From Manis javanica (lineage: Eukaryota; Chordata; Mammalia; Pholidota; Manidae), in NCBI RefSeq assembly GCF_040802235.1, contig NW_027332182.1:310001-374000 (forward strand): a DNA stretch of 64,000 nucleotides. The letters are read 5' to 3'. Both the position numbers and the translations under genes were made by a program. Positions 47,942-60,119 of this stretch are shown here, in pieces (position 1 is the first letter of the stretch; each line of letters opens with the position of its first letter). The notes under the pieces are model-generated. The model did no database searches and was not told the origin of the DNA. It saw only the letters and a list, made by a program, of their open reading frames with translations.

Positions 47942-50512
47942 CTTGCCTGTTCTCCATGCAGACTTTATTCACTGGAAAAGCGATGAGCCAGTGTGGATAG
48001 ATCAGTGGCCCTTGTCCAAGGAAAAAATTGCAGCAGCTCAGTTGTTAGTTCAGGAGCAATTGGATAAAGGTCATACTACTTCCTCTACATCTCCTTGGAA
48101 CTCCCCTATATTTGTTATTAAGAAAAAATTAGGAAAGTGGAGGCTGTTGCAAGACTTGAGGAAAGTGAATGAAACTATAGAAGTGATGGGAGCTCTTCAA
48201 CCTGGGCTGCCCCATGCTGCAGCTATTCCAAATAATACCTATAAAATAGTATTAGACCTAAAAGACTGCTTTTATACTATTCCCTTAGCCCCACAAGATT
48301 GTAAAAGATTTGCTTTTAGTGTCCCGAGTACGAATCTTCAAGAGCCTATGAAAAGATATCAATGGCTAGTTTTGCCTCAAGGCATGGCCAACAGCCCGAC
48401 CTTGTGTCAGAAGTATGTGTCTGCAGCTATACTTCCCATTCATACATAATTTCCTCAAATATAAACCATCCACTATATGGATGATATTCTCTTAGCTTCC
48501 CAGGAACAGAAAATCCTGCTTGAAGCTTATTCTGCCCTGCAGACATCTTTGTCAGAGTGAGGTCTTGTTATAGCTCCTGAGAAAGTGCAGACAGTTAACC
48601 CATTTTCCACTTTTTAGGTTATAAATTGTACCATCACAAAATTAGACCCCAAAAGATAGAATTGAGAAAAGATCAGTTGAAGACTTTGAATGATTTTCAG
48701 AAACTGCTAGGGGATATGAATTGGTTGAGGCCTTCATTAGGAATCACCACTGGTGAACTAAAGCCTCTATTTGATGTGTTGCAGGGAGATCCAGATCCAA
48801 ACTCACCTAGAGAACTTACTCCGCTGGCCAAGACTGCTCTGTTGCGTGTAGACCAGGCCATTACACAACAGCGACTGACATATTTTTATTACAATAAACC
48901 TTTAGAAGCTTACATTTTTGCTACCAAACATTCCCCCACTGCGGTCCTTTGGCAAGGATAAGGTCCGCTTCGGTGGCTACATTTAGCAGTTTCACCTCAA
49001 AGATCATTAACTCCTTTTCATGATGCAGTGGCAACTTTAATACAGGAGATAAGGTCAGAAGCCAGAAAATATTTTGGATTTGAACCATCTATAATCGGTG
49101 TTCCTTTCACAAAACAACAGATAGATTGGCTCTTACAAAACACAGATGCATTTCCCATCGCTTTGGCTGATTTTATGGGAGTAGTAGATAATCATTACCC
49201 TCAGGTGAAACTACTCCAGTTTGCTCAACTTCAAGAATTTGTATTCCCACACATAATTTCTTCCACACCTGTTGAAGGTGCACCCACCATCTTCACGGAT
49301 GGCTCCAGCAATGGCACGGCTGTGTATGTGGTGCATGGCAAGGCTTTTTCACACCATACCACTCCAGCTTCAGCACAAGTGGTAGAACTGCATGCTGTGG
49401 CTTTAATTCTGCTCCACTTTTTGTCCTCATTTAATCTCTACTCTGACAGCCAGTATGTAGTCAATGCAGTCTCCCGACTGGAGACTGTTCCTCTCATTGA
49501 CACTTCTACTACAGCCATCCAGCAGCTTTTTGTACAGATACAGTATTTGCTTCAACAGCGGACAGAGTGCTGTTATATAGGTCACATACGTGCTCACACT
49601 GTGTTACCTGGTCCTTTGACTGCAGGTAATGCATTAGCTAATGCAGCCACGCGCTGCGTAGGCCTTACACAAATAGAAAAGGCTACGCACTCTCACTCAT
49701 TACATCATCAAAATAGTCATAGTCTTCACAAATATTTTCACATCACTAGAGAAGCTGTGAGACAAATTGTTAAAAGATGCTCAACCTGCCCTGAGCATTT
49801 CAACCTTCCACAACTTGGTGTAAACCCTCGTGGCCTCCTGCCAAATCACCTGTGGCAGATGGATGTCATGCACATCCCTGAATTTGGAAAATTAAAATAT
49901 GTTCATGTTACCATTGACACCTATTCAGGTTTCTTGCATGCTACCGCTCTCTCTGGAGAATCCACTTCACAAATTATTCACCATTGCCTCTCTTGCTTTG
50001 CTGTTATGAGCATTCCAAGGCTGATTAAAACCGACAGTGGATCTGGCTATACCAGTAGCTGCTTTTGCACATTTTGTGCGCAATGGGGTATTGCCCACAA
50101 GACAGGCATCCCCTATAATCCCCAGGGCCAAGGCATTGTTGAAAGAGCCCATGGCACTTTAAAAACCCAGCTCAATAAAATTAAGAAGGGGGAGTTATAC
50201 CCAGTTACACCTTTAAATTATTTATCCCATGCACTATATATTTTAAATTTTTTAACTCTAGACCTTGCAGGACGCAGTTCCGCAGAGCGCTTTTGGTGCT
50301 CTAGTGGTCATCCGTCCTTCGCACAGGTGCGATGGAAGGATCCTCTTACCAGGGCATGGCAAGGTCCAGATCCCGTCCTTCTTTGGGAGCGAGGACACGT
50401 TTGTGTCTTTCCACAGGATGCTGAGGGCCTGAGGTGGTGGCCAGAAAGGCTGGTGCGTCATGCAGACCATATTACTCCTGACCCTGCTCCAGCTTTGGAG
50501 GACCCCAGCTGA
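47937..50512 (+). pseudogene. pol: Betaretrovirus-like pol: RT, RNase H, integrase
   Basis: RT starts around 47937 with [26 protein letters not shown] and YMDD at 48474-48485, but stops after 48449 and a frameshift before 48626 break it. From 48626 one frame continues to the TAA-ended C-terminus at 50512 with a single stop at 48959-48961. RNase H shows FTDGSS, ELHAV and YSDSQYV. Integrase has an HHCC zinc region (HKYFHITREAVR to CSTC) and a complete D-D-E triad at 49862-49864, 50033-50035 and 50141-50143, the last two with the canonical 35-residue spacing. About 500 codons are open at the 3' end. The C-terminus overlaps env by 53 bases. Confidence 0.9.
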
Positions 50513-52073
50513 AGAGCAAGCAGTTCAGTGCATATATTGGGCATATGTTCCTGACCCTCCTCTGCTCCATCCAGTCAGTTGGAAGTCTCCTGAGGTACAT
50601 ATCTACTCCAATGATTCTGACATTTTGGGAGGACCTGTCGTCCACGCGCATCTACAATGCCGGTTGTATAATTATACAGGCCTAGGATGAGGGACTCCGA
50701 TGTGCTTCTTTAAAAATGATTGCAATGACATCACTTACTTAAATAATCACAAGCCTGGCTGTTTAACACTTCAGTCTTGAAATGTGTGGGACTGGACCGC
50801 TCTGGGTCACCAACTCACTGTCATGCTCTGGACGCCCATTGGAACACTAGTAATAGGAGCAACGGCACCTTGCCTTTACATCATCATCTTTAATTAAAAA
50901 TGACACATTGCCATTACCCTGGACAAAGTGCAAGGGCTCCCCTTCACTTGTGAGCGCAGGTGGTGAATGGCCACAGCAGATGAACATCACTAAAGAACTT
51001 TACATTGTTGACTGGTCTTTAGGACCAAATTCAAAGACTCCAGCCCTGCAATACAGAGGACTCTTTATAGGACTTTGGTACACTCCAGATGGGTACTCTC
51101 AAACCTCTTGGTGGAAAATAGGGGCGGCTATGGGAGGATTAGATTGGCATAATAGTACAACCATTAATGTAAACAATGACACACATGTGACAGCTTGCGT
51201 TGCCCACCCCATGCGCTGTTGGTAGGGTCTATTTCCATAAATATGACTTCTCAGAAAAATATGTTTCACATTGCCTGTAAAAATTGCAGTCTCACTAGCT
51301 GCATCTCTTCTGTGTCCAACAATACCATAGTTATTTTACTTAAGCAACCCCCTTTCCTTTTGACTCCTGTGAACCACATGGGAGCTTCGTATGATGATAA
51401 GGGCCTGCAAGTGTTGATAGAATTGAAGAAAGCTCCAGACTGTCCCAAGAGAGCTGTGGACATCATTATTGTAGGGTTGTTGTCTTTAATTTCCTTTATT
51501 GTATCTTCTACTGTAGGGGCTGTAGTATTAACTGAGAATGTACAAACTGCTACCTATGTCAATAGTTTGACCCAAAATGCAACTCAGGCTCTTAAGGATC
51601 AAGGAAATATTGATGAGAAAATAAGTCATAAGCTTAATGCCCTGTATGACTTGGTCATGTATTTAGTCAAAGAGGTTCAGGGCCTGAGACTAAAGCACCA
51701 ATTGAAATGTCATGCAGCCTATAATGAAATTTGTGTCACATCTAAAGAGTATAATCAATCTAAGTTTAGTTGGGAAACGGTGAAAAATCACCTACAGGGC
51801 ATATGGCTTACTGACAACTTCACCAAAGATTTTCTGGACCTACATAAGGAGATACTTGACATGAAAAATGCAGAATTGTGATTTGATCCTGTTTAAACCA
51901 CTCAAGATATCCTAGACACCCTCAAGCATGCAGCCTCTCCCTTCGGCAAGTTGGGAGACTCGCCCCATTTTCTGTTATCCATTGTGACTGCTCTTCTATG
52001 TCTTCTTATAATGATATTATTGATACCTTGTGTTATTAAGCTTGGGTTAAAATCCCTCTTAAAGCTGGGTTAG
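50460..52073 (+). pseudogene. env: Betaretrovirus-like env, frameshifted
   Basis: ATG at 50460 opens with a hydrophobic signal peptide (QTILLLTLLQLW). SU is split by a stop at 50688-50690 and frameshifts, with pieces at 50908-51225 and from 51195. The TM part (51195-51881) has a basic CPKRAVD cleavage-like site, a hydrophobic fusion peptide, NSLTQNATQALK helix and a CX6-7C pair (KCHAAYNEIC). A stop at 51879-51881 separates the membrane span (LLSIVTALLCLLIMILLIPC, about 51975-52040) and tail. It resembles Env of betaretroviruses of the MMTV/HERV-K type rather than the CX6CC type. Cannot encode a whole glycoprotein. Confidence 0.85.
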
Positions 52074-52137
52074 CAAATTCATATGTTTCGCCTGAAACAA
52101 CAACCCCCATATGATACTATCAGAGAAAGACAGGATA

Positions 52138-52256
52138 GCCAATGATGGGTAAGCACCCTGGAGACTCTGGCAACCTAAGACAGGGCTTCCACAGGAGAGT
52201 GGGAGTACCAATGACGGGTAAGATCAGAGTTGCTGCCTTGGGGCAGCTAAGACAGG
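52138..52256 (+). promoter_or_regulatory. CTE-like RNA export element of the betaretrovirus-like provirus
   Basis: Two units as in the type D viral element: CCAATGATGGGTAAG (52139-52153) with CAACCTAAGACAGG (52171-52184), and CCAATGACGGGTAAGA (52208-52223) with AGCTAAGACAGG (52245-52256). Location between env and the polypurine tract is the same as in simian type D viruses. This is the most complete CTE-like element in the window. Export via NXF1 is inferred from the family. Confidence 0.8.
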
Positions 52257-52278
52257 CACTATCTTCATATTATAATAT

Positions 52279-52290
52279 AAAAAAGGGGGA
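52279..52290 (+). promoter_or_regulatory. Polypurine tract of the betaretrovirus-like provirus
   Basis: AAAAAAGGGGGA two bases before the 3' LTR start at 52293. Confidence 0.85.
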
Positions 52291-52292
52291 GA

Positions 52293-52633
52293 TGTTGGGA
52301 GTAGGCTATCCCCTTCCCCCACTTGCTGATGTGGCAGGAAAGGAGAACAAAGAACATCCTATTTACCCATTCCATGACCAACTGACGGAACCCTGCTGTG
52401 CCTACTTTTGCCCGGCTGCTGCTTACGTCAATACTGTGCTTGATTGTCTATTGGATAATGCTATGTCCTGGAACCATGTAACCCCACTACATTATATAAA
52501 CCCTGGAACTTCATTAAAGTTTTGCTCGCAATGCGCGGTAGCGTCAGCCCTCCCAGTTCTTTCTGTCTTTCTTTTCTTCGCCCCCCTTCTGCACTTCAGG
52601 ACCTGCTCGACTAGACGTGGCTGGACCGTGTCA
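52293..52633 (+). repeat. 3' LTR of the betaretrovirus-like provirus
   Basis: 341 bp, TGTTGGGAG ... GTCA, with TATA box at about 52492-52500. About 12% different from the 5' LTR by my count, including a 4 bp length change in U5. The base after the end (CTAAAC) does not match the sequence before the 5' LTR (GGAGAG), so no target-site duplication is present. Confidence 0.9.
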
Positions 52634-55330
52634 CTAAACTACAAAACTACTAGAACTGATATCGGAATACAGCAAAGATGCAGGATACATAATTGACACA
52701 CAGAAATCTGTGGCTTTCCTACACACTAACAATAAACCAATAGAAAGAGAAATCAGGCCCCAGAAGATGACTGGTTAACCAGAGATGGGTAAGATTCCTT
52801 AAGGGAGGAACAACCTAAGACAGGCACAGTCACAGGGGGGCCATCAGGTGAGAAATTGGGGATCAACAGAGGTGAGGCTTAGAACCTCACCCCCCTCCTC
52901 CATTTTGAGAGAAATCTTCTGCATCCATGGATGTTTTGTTGTCCTTGTCTAGCTTGGATTAATACTTAGTCTACAGGCACACACCTGATCATCTACATTT
53001 GCCCTCTTACAACACTAAATTATGCTTTCTACCTTTATCTTGCATCTACCTACCACTTCAGCATTTTATTAAAAATAATAATTAAAATAATAAGGAAGAA
53101 ATGTGGGATTCACATATAAATCAAGTATAAAAATCAAATGAATAATCATATCTGACTTGATTGTTTATAGTTCATGATGCATGATCAAAACTGAAAGTTT
53201 CTGTGATATGACTGCTCTTGCACTGTTCACCATGTAAGAACTTATTCACTTTGTAAGAACTTGTTCACCACGTAAGAACTTCTTCGTTTTGCTTCAGAAT
53301 ATTGGAGACTGTTGAGAATTAGGCTTGGGGTTGATTAATGATTGTGCATTGAGTCCCCAATACAGAATATTATTGTTGGTAAGAACCATTTGATCAATAA
53401 ATATGAGAGATTCCATATAAAAAAAAAAAGAGAGAAATCAGGAAAACAACTCCATTCACTCCAATTGCATCAAAAAGAATAAAATATGTAGGAATAAACC
53501 TAACTAAAGAAGTGAAAGACCTATACCATGAAAACTACAAGACACTTAAGAGAAATGAAAGGGGACACTAACAAATGGAAACTCATCCCATGCTCTTGGC
53601 TAGGAAGAATTAGTATAGTTAAAATTGCCATTCTTCCCAAAGTAATATACAGATTTGATGCAATCCCTATCAAATTACCAGTAACATTCTTCAATGAACT
53701 GCAACAAATAGTTCAAAAATTCATATGGAAACACCAAAGACCCTGAATATGTAAAGCAATCTGGAGAAAAAAGAATAAAGTGGGGGTATCTCACTCCCTA
53801 ACTTGAGGCGCTACTACAAAGACATAGTAATCAAGACCCTTTGATACTGGCAGAATAACAGAGCCACAGAACAGTGGAACAGATTAGAGACTCGAGACAT
53901 TAATCCAAACATATATGGTCAATTAATATTGATAAAGGAGCCATGGACATACAATGGGCAAATGACAGTCTCTTCAACAGATGGTGTTGGCAAAACTGGA
54001 CAGCTACATGTAAGAGAACGAAACTGGACCATTGTTTAACCCCATAGACAAAAGTAAATTCGAAATGGATCAAAGATCTGAATGTAAGTCATGAAAATAT
54101 AAAACTTAGAAAAAAACATAGGCAAAAATCTCTTAGACATAAACATGAGTGAACTCTTCTTGAACATATCTCCCTAGGCAAAGAAAACAAAAGCAAAAAT
54201 GAACAAGTGGTACTATAGTAAGCTGAAAAACTTCTATAAAGCAAAAGACACCATCAATAGAACAAAAAGGTACCCTACAGTATGGGAGAATATATTCATA
54301 AATGACAGATCTAACAAAGGCTTGACATTCAAAATATATAAGGAGCTGACATGCCTCAACAAGTAAAAAACAAATAATCCAATTAAAAAATGGGCAGAGG
54401 AATTGAACAGACAGTTCTCCAAAAAAGAAACTCAGATGGCCAACAGACACATGAAAAGATGTTCCACATCACTAATTATCAGAGAAATGCAAATTAAAAC
54501 CACAATGAGATATCACCTCACACCAGTAAGGATGGCTACCATCCAAAAGAAAAGCAACAACAAATGTTGGCGAGGTTGTGGAGAAAGGGGAACACTCCTA
54601 CATTGCTGGTGGGAATGTAAATTACTTCAACCACTGTGGAAAGCAGTATGGAGGTTCCTCAAAATGCTCAAAATAGACTTACCATTTTATGCAGGAATTC
54701 CACTCCTAGGAATTTACCCTAAAAACGCAGCACTCAAGTTTGAAAAAGACAGATGCACCCATGTTTATGGCAGCACTACTTACAATAGCCAATAATTGGA
54801 AGCAACCTCAGTGTCCATCAGTAGATGAATGGATAAAGAAGAAGTGGTACATATACACAATGGAATATTATTCAGCCATAAGAAGAAAACAATTCCTACC
54901 ATTTGTAACAACATGGATGGAGCTAGAGGGTATTATGCTCAGTGAAATAAGCCAAGCGGAGAAAGACAAATACCAAATGATTTCACTCATCTGTGGAGTA
55001 TAAGAACAACAGAAAAAATGAAGAAACAAAGCAGCAGCAGAATCACAGAACCCACGAATGGACTAACAGTTACCAAAGGGAAAGAGACTGGGGAGAATGG
55101 GAGGGTAGGGATGAATAAGGGGGGGAAGAAGAAAGGGGGCATTATGATTAGTATGCATAATGTGGGGGTTGGGAGAAAGGGAAGGGCTGTGCAACACAGA
55201 GAAGAGTAGTGATTCTACAACATTTTGTTATGCTGATGGACAGTGACTGTAAAGCTGTTTGTGGGGGGACTTGGTGTAGGGGAGAGCCTAGTAAACATAA
55301 TATTCTTCATGTAATTGTAGATTAATGATA
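52634..55330 (+). mobile_element. LINE-1 body of chimera copy 3 (right arm)
   Basis: It begins in ORF2 just after the RT catalytic motif (AAACTACTAGAACTGATATC), is interrupted by a nested ERV-tail retrocopy (52758-53430), and continues at 53431 through the ORF2 C-terminal domain (53528-53746, 54403-54795, 54740-55003) to the 3' UTR end at 55330. Broken by several stops. It faces away from the provirus, in opposite orientation to the L1 on the left side. Confidence 0.85.
52758..53430 (+). mobile_element. Nested ERV-tail retrocopy in the right-arm L1
   Basis: The copy starts at CCCCAGAAGATGACTGG, a few bases before the CTE-like boxes (GATGGGTAAGA 52784-52794, AACCTAAGACAGG 52812-52824), and ends at R with ATCAATAAATATGAGAG and poly(A). 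A 12 bp duplication AGAGAAATCAGG flanks it (52746-52757 and 53431-53442). The interrupted L1 sequence joins perfectly when the insertion is ignored. It is a 5'-truncated, RNA-derived insertion that arose after the host chimera L1. Confidence 0.9.
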
Positions 55331-55724
55331 AAAAAAGAGAAAGAAAAGGGGGATTATTCTCTGATAGGATAAAAATAACTGCAAATCAACGATTAATGCA
55401 TGCTTTAAATATCCTTAATTTTGATCTTTTAAGGGGTGTCAGATGATCAGCTATGGAAGTACATTTTTCTGATTATATTCCTTTCTCTTAAAAAAAGAGC
55501 AGTTCCTGTGTGGTGATCTCCAATAAGTTATTCACAATGGTATAAATGTCACATCAAAGTATGAGCAAAGGGTTTGTTTGTGTTTATACAGAGGATCAAA
55601 GCCTAATTTGGCTACCGAGAAAACGAATCAAGATATGATATGAAGAAGAACTTCCAACATCAACATCCTGTGGAAGAGTCATTGCAGAAGATGAACATCA
55701 AAAAACTTCAATGAAGATCCTGGC

Positions 55725-56170
55725 GCTGCTGCAGTTGTAGCTGCAGTCATCCCAGCGGTTCCTGGACTTGCCATTGGAATGAAGAAGGAGATACCTAGGC
55801 TGTCCCGTGCATACAGTAAAACACCAAATTTGACTAGATCTATACTGTCAGAACTCAACCAAGAATTGGGAGAAGTGCAAGTTGCAGTGCTCCAAAATCG
55901 TGCGACTATAGACTATCTACTGTTAAAAGAATATATGGGGTGTAAACAGTTCCCAGGAGTGTGTTGTTTTAATTTGTCTGATTTTTCTCAAACTACTCAA
56001 ATTCAGTTAGACAATATAACATCCTATCATTGATAAGTTTTCACAAATGCCTAGGGCACCTAACTGGTTTTCTTGGTTTGACTTGATATGGCTGGTAATT
56101 GTAGGTCTGCTTTGGTTATGTATCTGTATTCCTATTATGATAATGTGTGTACACAATTTAATTAGTAGTT
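55725..56170 (+). pseudogene. env: Retroviral Env TM fragment in chimera copy 3
   Basis: Same TM as in copies 1 and 2 but with LQNRA and paired cysteines (GVCC), so it looks closer to the retroviral original. A small indel near 56025 shifts the frame and creates a stop before the WFSWFD segment and membrane span (about 56060-56150). Not translatable as a whole. Confidence 0.75.
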
Positions 56171-56509
56171 TGTTAAAACCTATACATGCTTATGTTACTC
56201 TACAAGAAGATATGTCAGAGAAATAATCAATGTTCCCATGTTTTCTTCTGTCTGCTACTTCTATAGCTTTTCTTCTTCCTTCCTAATTACAACCCTTCAG
56301 TAGAATTCCTGCCTCTTATAGAAAATTACCGAGTATCATAATTCTTCCAATTGGTAAAGATACCTCAAGACAAATGCTGGGCATAGAAGCCACAGGGCAT
56401 AAATCTGAAAAGAAGTAAAAAGCTACCCTTCTCAAACAATACTGCTTCTCTCTCACTTACCAACTTTACATTTCCCTGTATGGCCCCAGAAGATGACTGG
56501 TTAGCCAGA

Positions 56510-56550
56510 GACGGGCAAGATTCCTCAAGGGAGGAACAACCTATGACAGG
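56510..56550 (+). promoter_or_regulatory. CTE-like boxes in chimera copy 3 tail
   Basis: GACGGGCAAGA (56510-56520) and AACCTATGACAGG (56538-56550). Each box has one substitution relative to the consensus. Confidence 0.55.
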
Positions 56551-57131
56551 CACAGTCGCAGGGGAGCCATCAGGTGAGAAATTGGGGATCAACAGAGGTG
56601 AGGCTTAGAACCTCACGCTCCCTGTTTTGAGAGAAATCTGCATCCATGGATGTTTTGTTGCCCTTGTCTAGCTTGGATTAATACTTATTCTGTAGGCACA
56701 GACCTGATCATCTATATTTGCCCTCTTACAGCACTAAATTATGTTTTCTACCTTTATCTTGCATCTACCTACCACTTCAGCATTTTGTTAAAGAAGCATA
56801 ATAATAATAAGGTAGAAATGTGGGATTCACATATAAATCAAGTATAAAAATGAAACGAATAATCATATCTGACTTGATTGTTTATAGTTTATGATGTGTG
56901 ATCAAAATTGAAAGTTTCTGTGATATGACTGACCTTGCACTGTTCACCATGTAAGAACTTATTCACTGTGTAAGAACTTGTTCGTTATGCTTCAGAAGCT
57001 TGGAGACTGTTGAGAATTTGGCTTGGGGTTGATTAATGATGGTGCATTGAGTCCCCTATAAAGAACTTTTTTGTTGTTAACAACCATTTGATCAATAAAT
57101 ATGAGAGATGCCCTCTCAAAAAAAAAAAGTA

Positions 57132-58655
57132 AATCTAGACTTCCTCATTGCAAAATAGTTTAGGAGTATATGAGTAATATCTATTATGTATTCCTTTTTA
57201 AAAAAAAATTCATTTGCAATATCATTTATTAAGGCAAATCCAATGTAGTTGATACAACCTGGCCCTTCAAAAGAAAAATCCTGCAGTTTAGAAAATATGC
57301 TGCTTACATTTCCTATATTTTAGTGCCCTTACTGCTATGACTTTTCATGTCATATGGACCCACACCCTGTCTTTAATGTCCCCAGAAACTCAGTATGGAC
57401 AGCCTGGACCAGGTGTGGAACTGGTCCTCAGTGTTCACACTGTCAGAATGAAAGATCATTTATTCTTATAGTAGAAAAATGCAGTTTTCCTTTATTCTTA
57501 GACTTGCAATTAAATAGAACATACAGGGGTGCGTGGGTGGAGGGGAGTCTACTTTCTTCTAGTGTTTTTACCTTCTTCCTCTTGACAGGAGGCTTCCCAG
57601 GTATGTCCCTCTCCAGGACAAGGAGGCGTGACCATCTGTGCACCACACTGTCCCACTGCTACAATATGTTTACAATACACATTTAGTAAGTGCCTTATAT
57701 CAGTAGTGATATTTCCCTGTGCTCTTCATGACACTTGGACATTACAAAAAGTCTCTATTACAACTGTTTAAGAACATGTGTTTATGTTTTGGGCAATGTC
57801 AGAGGTGATGTCACATGAAACTCAAGAAACATGTCCTCCTGGTCAGGAGCCCCCTCCTGCTTCCCCCTGTGGTGCTCATGGGAATGCAGCTCTGGTGTGG
57901 AGGCAGTTGGGGGCATGCCATGGACATCCACTTACCCAGGACACAGCCATCTGTGGGATTCCAGCAGAAATGCCTACCTACATTCATGAAAAGACATGTC
58001 CAGTAATTCATGTTGCCCACACTGGAAACTAACACAATGCTGAAACCCAGTTAAACATTTATATTATGATTTACTGATGGTGACATTGAGAAAAACAATA
58101 TTGATTCAGACAATCAAAATCACAATAAAAAGATTTATAAAAGCAAACCTCACAAGATGATTCCATTAATAAATGACATAAAGTCATGCATACTGACAGT
58201 TTGAAGTCATTCAATTATTTAACTTTGAAAGGTCAATGACTGTGTTGTTGCAATGGTAGTAATATTTATTCTTGATTTGTTAGGTTGTTTCAATGTCTTA
58301 GTAAGTTTATAAAAATTATCAAGCTATATGCTTTATTTTTTATTAATTACTCATATTGTTACTCTTTTATATATAGTAAAACCAACACAATATCCACAAA
58401 TCAAGAGATAAGATAAAATATCATGAGACACAGTACAAATATTCTATAGTCTTGCTCATAGATATACCTAATTCATGATTAAGGAACAATTATTGTTCTA
58501 AACTCAAGAAAAAGATACTGATAATATAATCTAAACTTGCTCTGGAATTTATGGACAATGAAATAAAATATGTAAAATAATTATAGGAAATGTTGGGAAA
58601 AAATCTTTAAAGTGTATTTATTGTGTGTTTTGGGAAATTTGTCAAAAATATTCCA
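57132..58655. other. Intergenic, no recognised gene
   Basis: Includes a more GC-rich stretch (57340-58040) with open frames on both strands (57354-57686, 57778-58032) but no domain I recognise. It could be a decayed gene or an unfamiliar repeat. The rest is AT-rich. Confidence 0.4.
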
Positions 58656-58659
58656 TCTC

Positions 58660-59110
58660 TAAAATGTAGGAATATATGTCCTTCCTGACAATATTGATAA
58701 AACTGGAGGATATTACATAATGTGGAAAAAGCTAGACACATAAAGATAAACCATAAATTATCTAACTTTTATATGGAAGCTAAAATAGTCAAACTCATAG
58801 AAGCAGAGAATAAAGTGGAGGTAACTTGGGGGTGGAAATGGGGAAAAGGGCAGGTGATGGCCAAAGGGTGCAAACCTTGAGTTATGCAAGAAGATTAAAT
58901 CTTGTAGATCCACTATATAGCACAGTGGGTATAAGTAAAAATACTCTACTGCCTACTTGAAATTTGCTCAGGGGGATGAGAAAACTTCCAGAAGTGATGG
59001 GTGTGTCTGTGGCCTCATGGTGATGAAGGTTTCATGTGTTATTCTGATTCCCAAGGTCATCGAGTTGTATTCATCAAGTATTATGTCCATCACACCTCAG
59101 TAAAATGATT
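58660..59110 (+). mobile_element. L1 3' UTR fragment
   Basis: L1 3' end pattern: CATAATGTGGAAAAAGCTAG, GGGGGTGGAAATGGGGAAAA, CTTGTAGATCCACTATATAG, then CATCACACCTCAGTAAAATG. Old and 5'-truncated. Confidence 0.7.
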
Positions 59111-59369
59111 TCTTAAAATTCAGTATACAAACTATTAGAATTAATATAATTCCATATGTAGAAAATATTCTATTATGAAAGAAAATGCCATTAGAAAATG
59201 GCGATTAAATGTAATTCACAAGACCAAAAATAAAAACTTGGAAGTTCACTATTGAAAATTCCCAAGTCTTTACTCAGAAGGTACACTACTTAAAAAGCAC
59301 CTACTTAACTGAAACATAGTTTTGGGCTAAAAACTTCAGTTTAAGTACATTCATTCAACAGGATTTAAT

Positions 59370-59990
59370 GTTCACCCTAAACTTCACAATGAAATTGAAA
59401 AGGCCAAGAATAAAGAAGTCTTAAAGAATTTCAAATGGTTGAGAATACTTAAATATCCTCGAGTAATAAAAAAAAACTGGAAGATTTATGTCATCAAATA
59501 TCAAGACTTCTTATGCACATAGAGAGACACAGATTAGCTGAAAGAACAGAATTCAAAAACTGACCCACTCAAATACAGGCACTAGGCATAAAAGAATTTT
59601 TCACAGTAGGCATATAAAAAATTTCTACTACAGAGACATGGGTAAAAAGACCATACTAATTATTATGGAGGCAATTATTCTTGATCTCTATCCACTGTCA
59701 TGAGCAAATGAAAGACCATAGTGAAGGAATATAGAAATGTAAAGAGCAAAACAATAAACCATCTAGAAGATAACAGAAATATATCTTCACAAACTTGTGG
59801 TAACAAAAGAATTTTTTACAGTAAACAAAGAAGTAGTTATCATAAACTTAGTAATGATATATTGATATATATTAAATTTGATTAATTTTGAAGGATACCA
59901 CAAAAATATAAAGAAATGAGAAGCCACTCAAGGACAATCTATGAGGAGCTGCATAAATGGCACTGTCTTAATTACTTCCTTGTAGCTCAT
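59370..59990 (+). mobile_element. Old L1 ORF2 fragment
   Basis: Weak but coherent similarity to the ORF2 C-terminal half (AAAGAACAGAATTCAAAAAC, TTGATCTCTATCCACTGTCA, CAAAACAATAAACCATCTAG). Heavily decayed. Confidence 0.55.
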
Positions 59991-60075
59991 GGGCACTACA
60001 AATTGACAGACATTCGGGTATTTTCTCAAAACACCTCTTCTACTTCATGACTAGAAACAATGTATTAGAACACAT

Positions 60076-60110
60076 ACATATACACACACACACATCTATA
60101 CACACTTACA
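60076..60110. repeat. CA-rich microsatellite-like stretch
   Basis: ACACATACATATACACACAC and adjacent CA units. Short and imperfect. Confidence 0.7.
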
Positions 60111-60119
60111 GATCTACAT

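Larger units (their letters stand above)
40576..57131. repeat. Large inverted repeat of chimeric L1s around a provirus
   Basis: The left arm (40576-44555) is a chimera L1 on the - strand; the right arm (52634-57131) is a chimera L1 on the + strand, interrupted by a nested retrocopy. Both have their 3' ends and poly(A) outward. The L1 breakpoints next to the provirus are near each other in L1 coordinates: equivalents of about 22005 and 22160 in copy 1. The arms match over L1 ORF2 C-terminal half, 3' UTR and ERV tail, but are diverged. The spacer is the betaretrovirus-like provirus. Confidence 0.8.
55331..57131 (+). mobile_element. ERV-derived 3' tail of chimera copy 3
   Basis: A-rich junction (55331-55348), flank, integrase-end-like segment with VCVYTEDQSLIWLPRK, Env TM, CTE-like boxes, U3 beginning TGTGGGATTC near 56819, R with AATAAA at 57094-57099, poly(A) from 57118. 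Order is the same as copies 1 and 2. The downstream flank is unrelated to theirs. Confidence 0.85.

Noticed and set aside
44556..52633. Replication-competent provirus
   Set aside because: The gag start is lost, gag has several stops and frameshifts, pro, RT and env are broken, and the LTRs are far apart in sequence.
52142..52696. Open frame of 184 codons on the + strand
   Set aside because: It runs through the CTE-like element, polypurine tract and 3' LTR into L1, so it is a chance frame in noncoding retroviral sequence.
57354..58032. Possible small genes in a GC-richer segment
   Set aside because: Overlapping open frames occur on both strands with no domain, splice pattern or codon signal that I can support.
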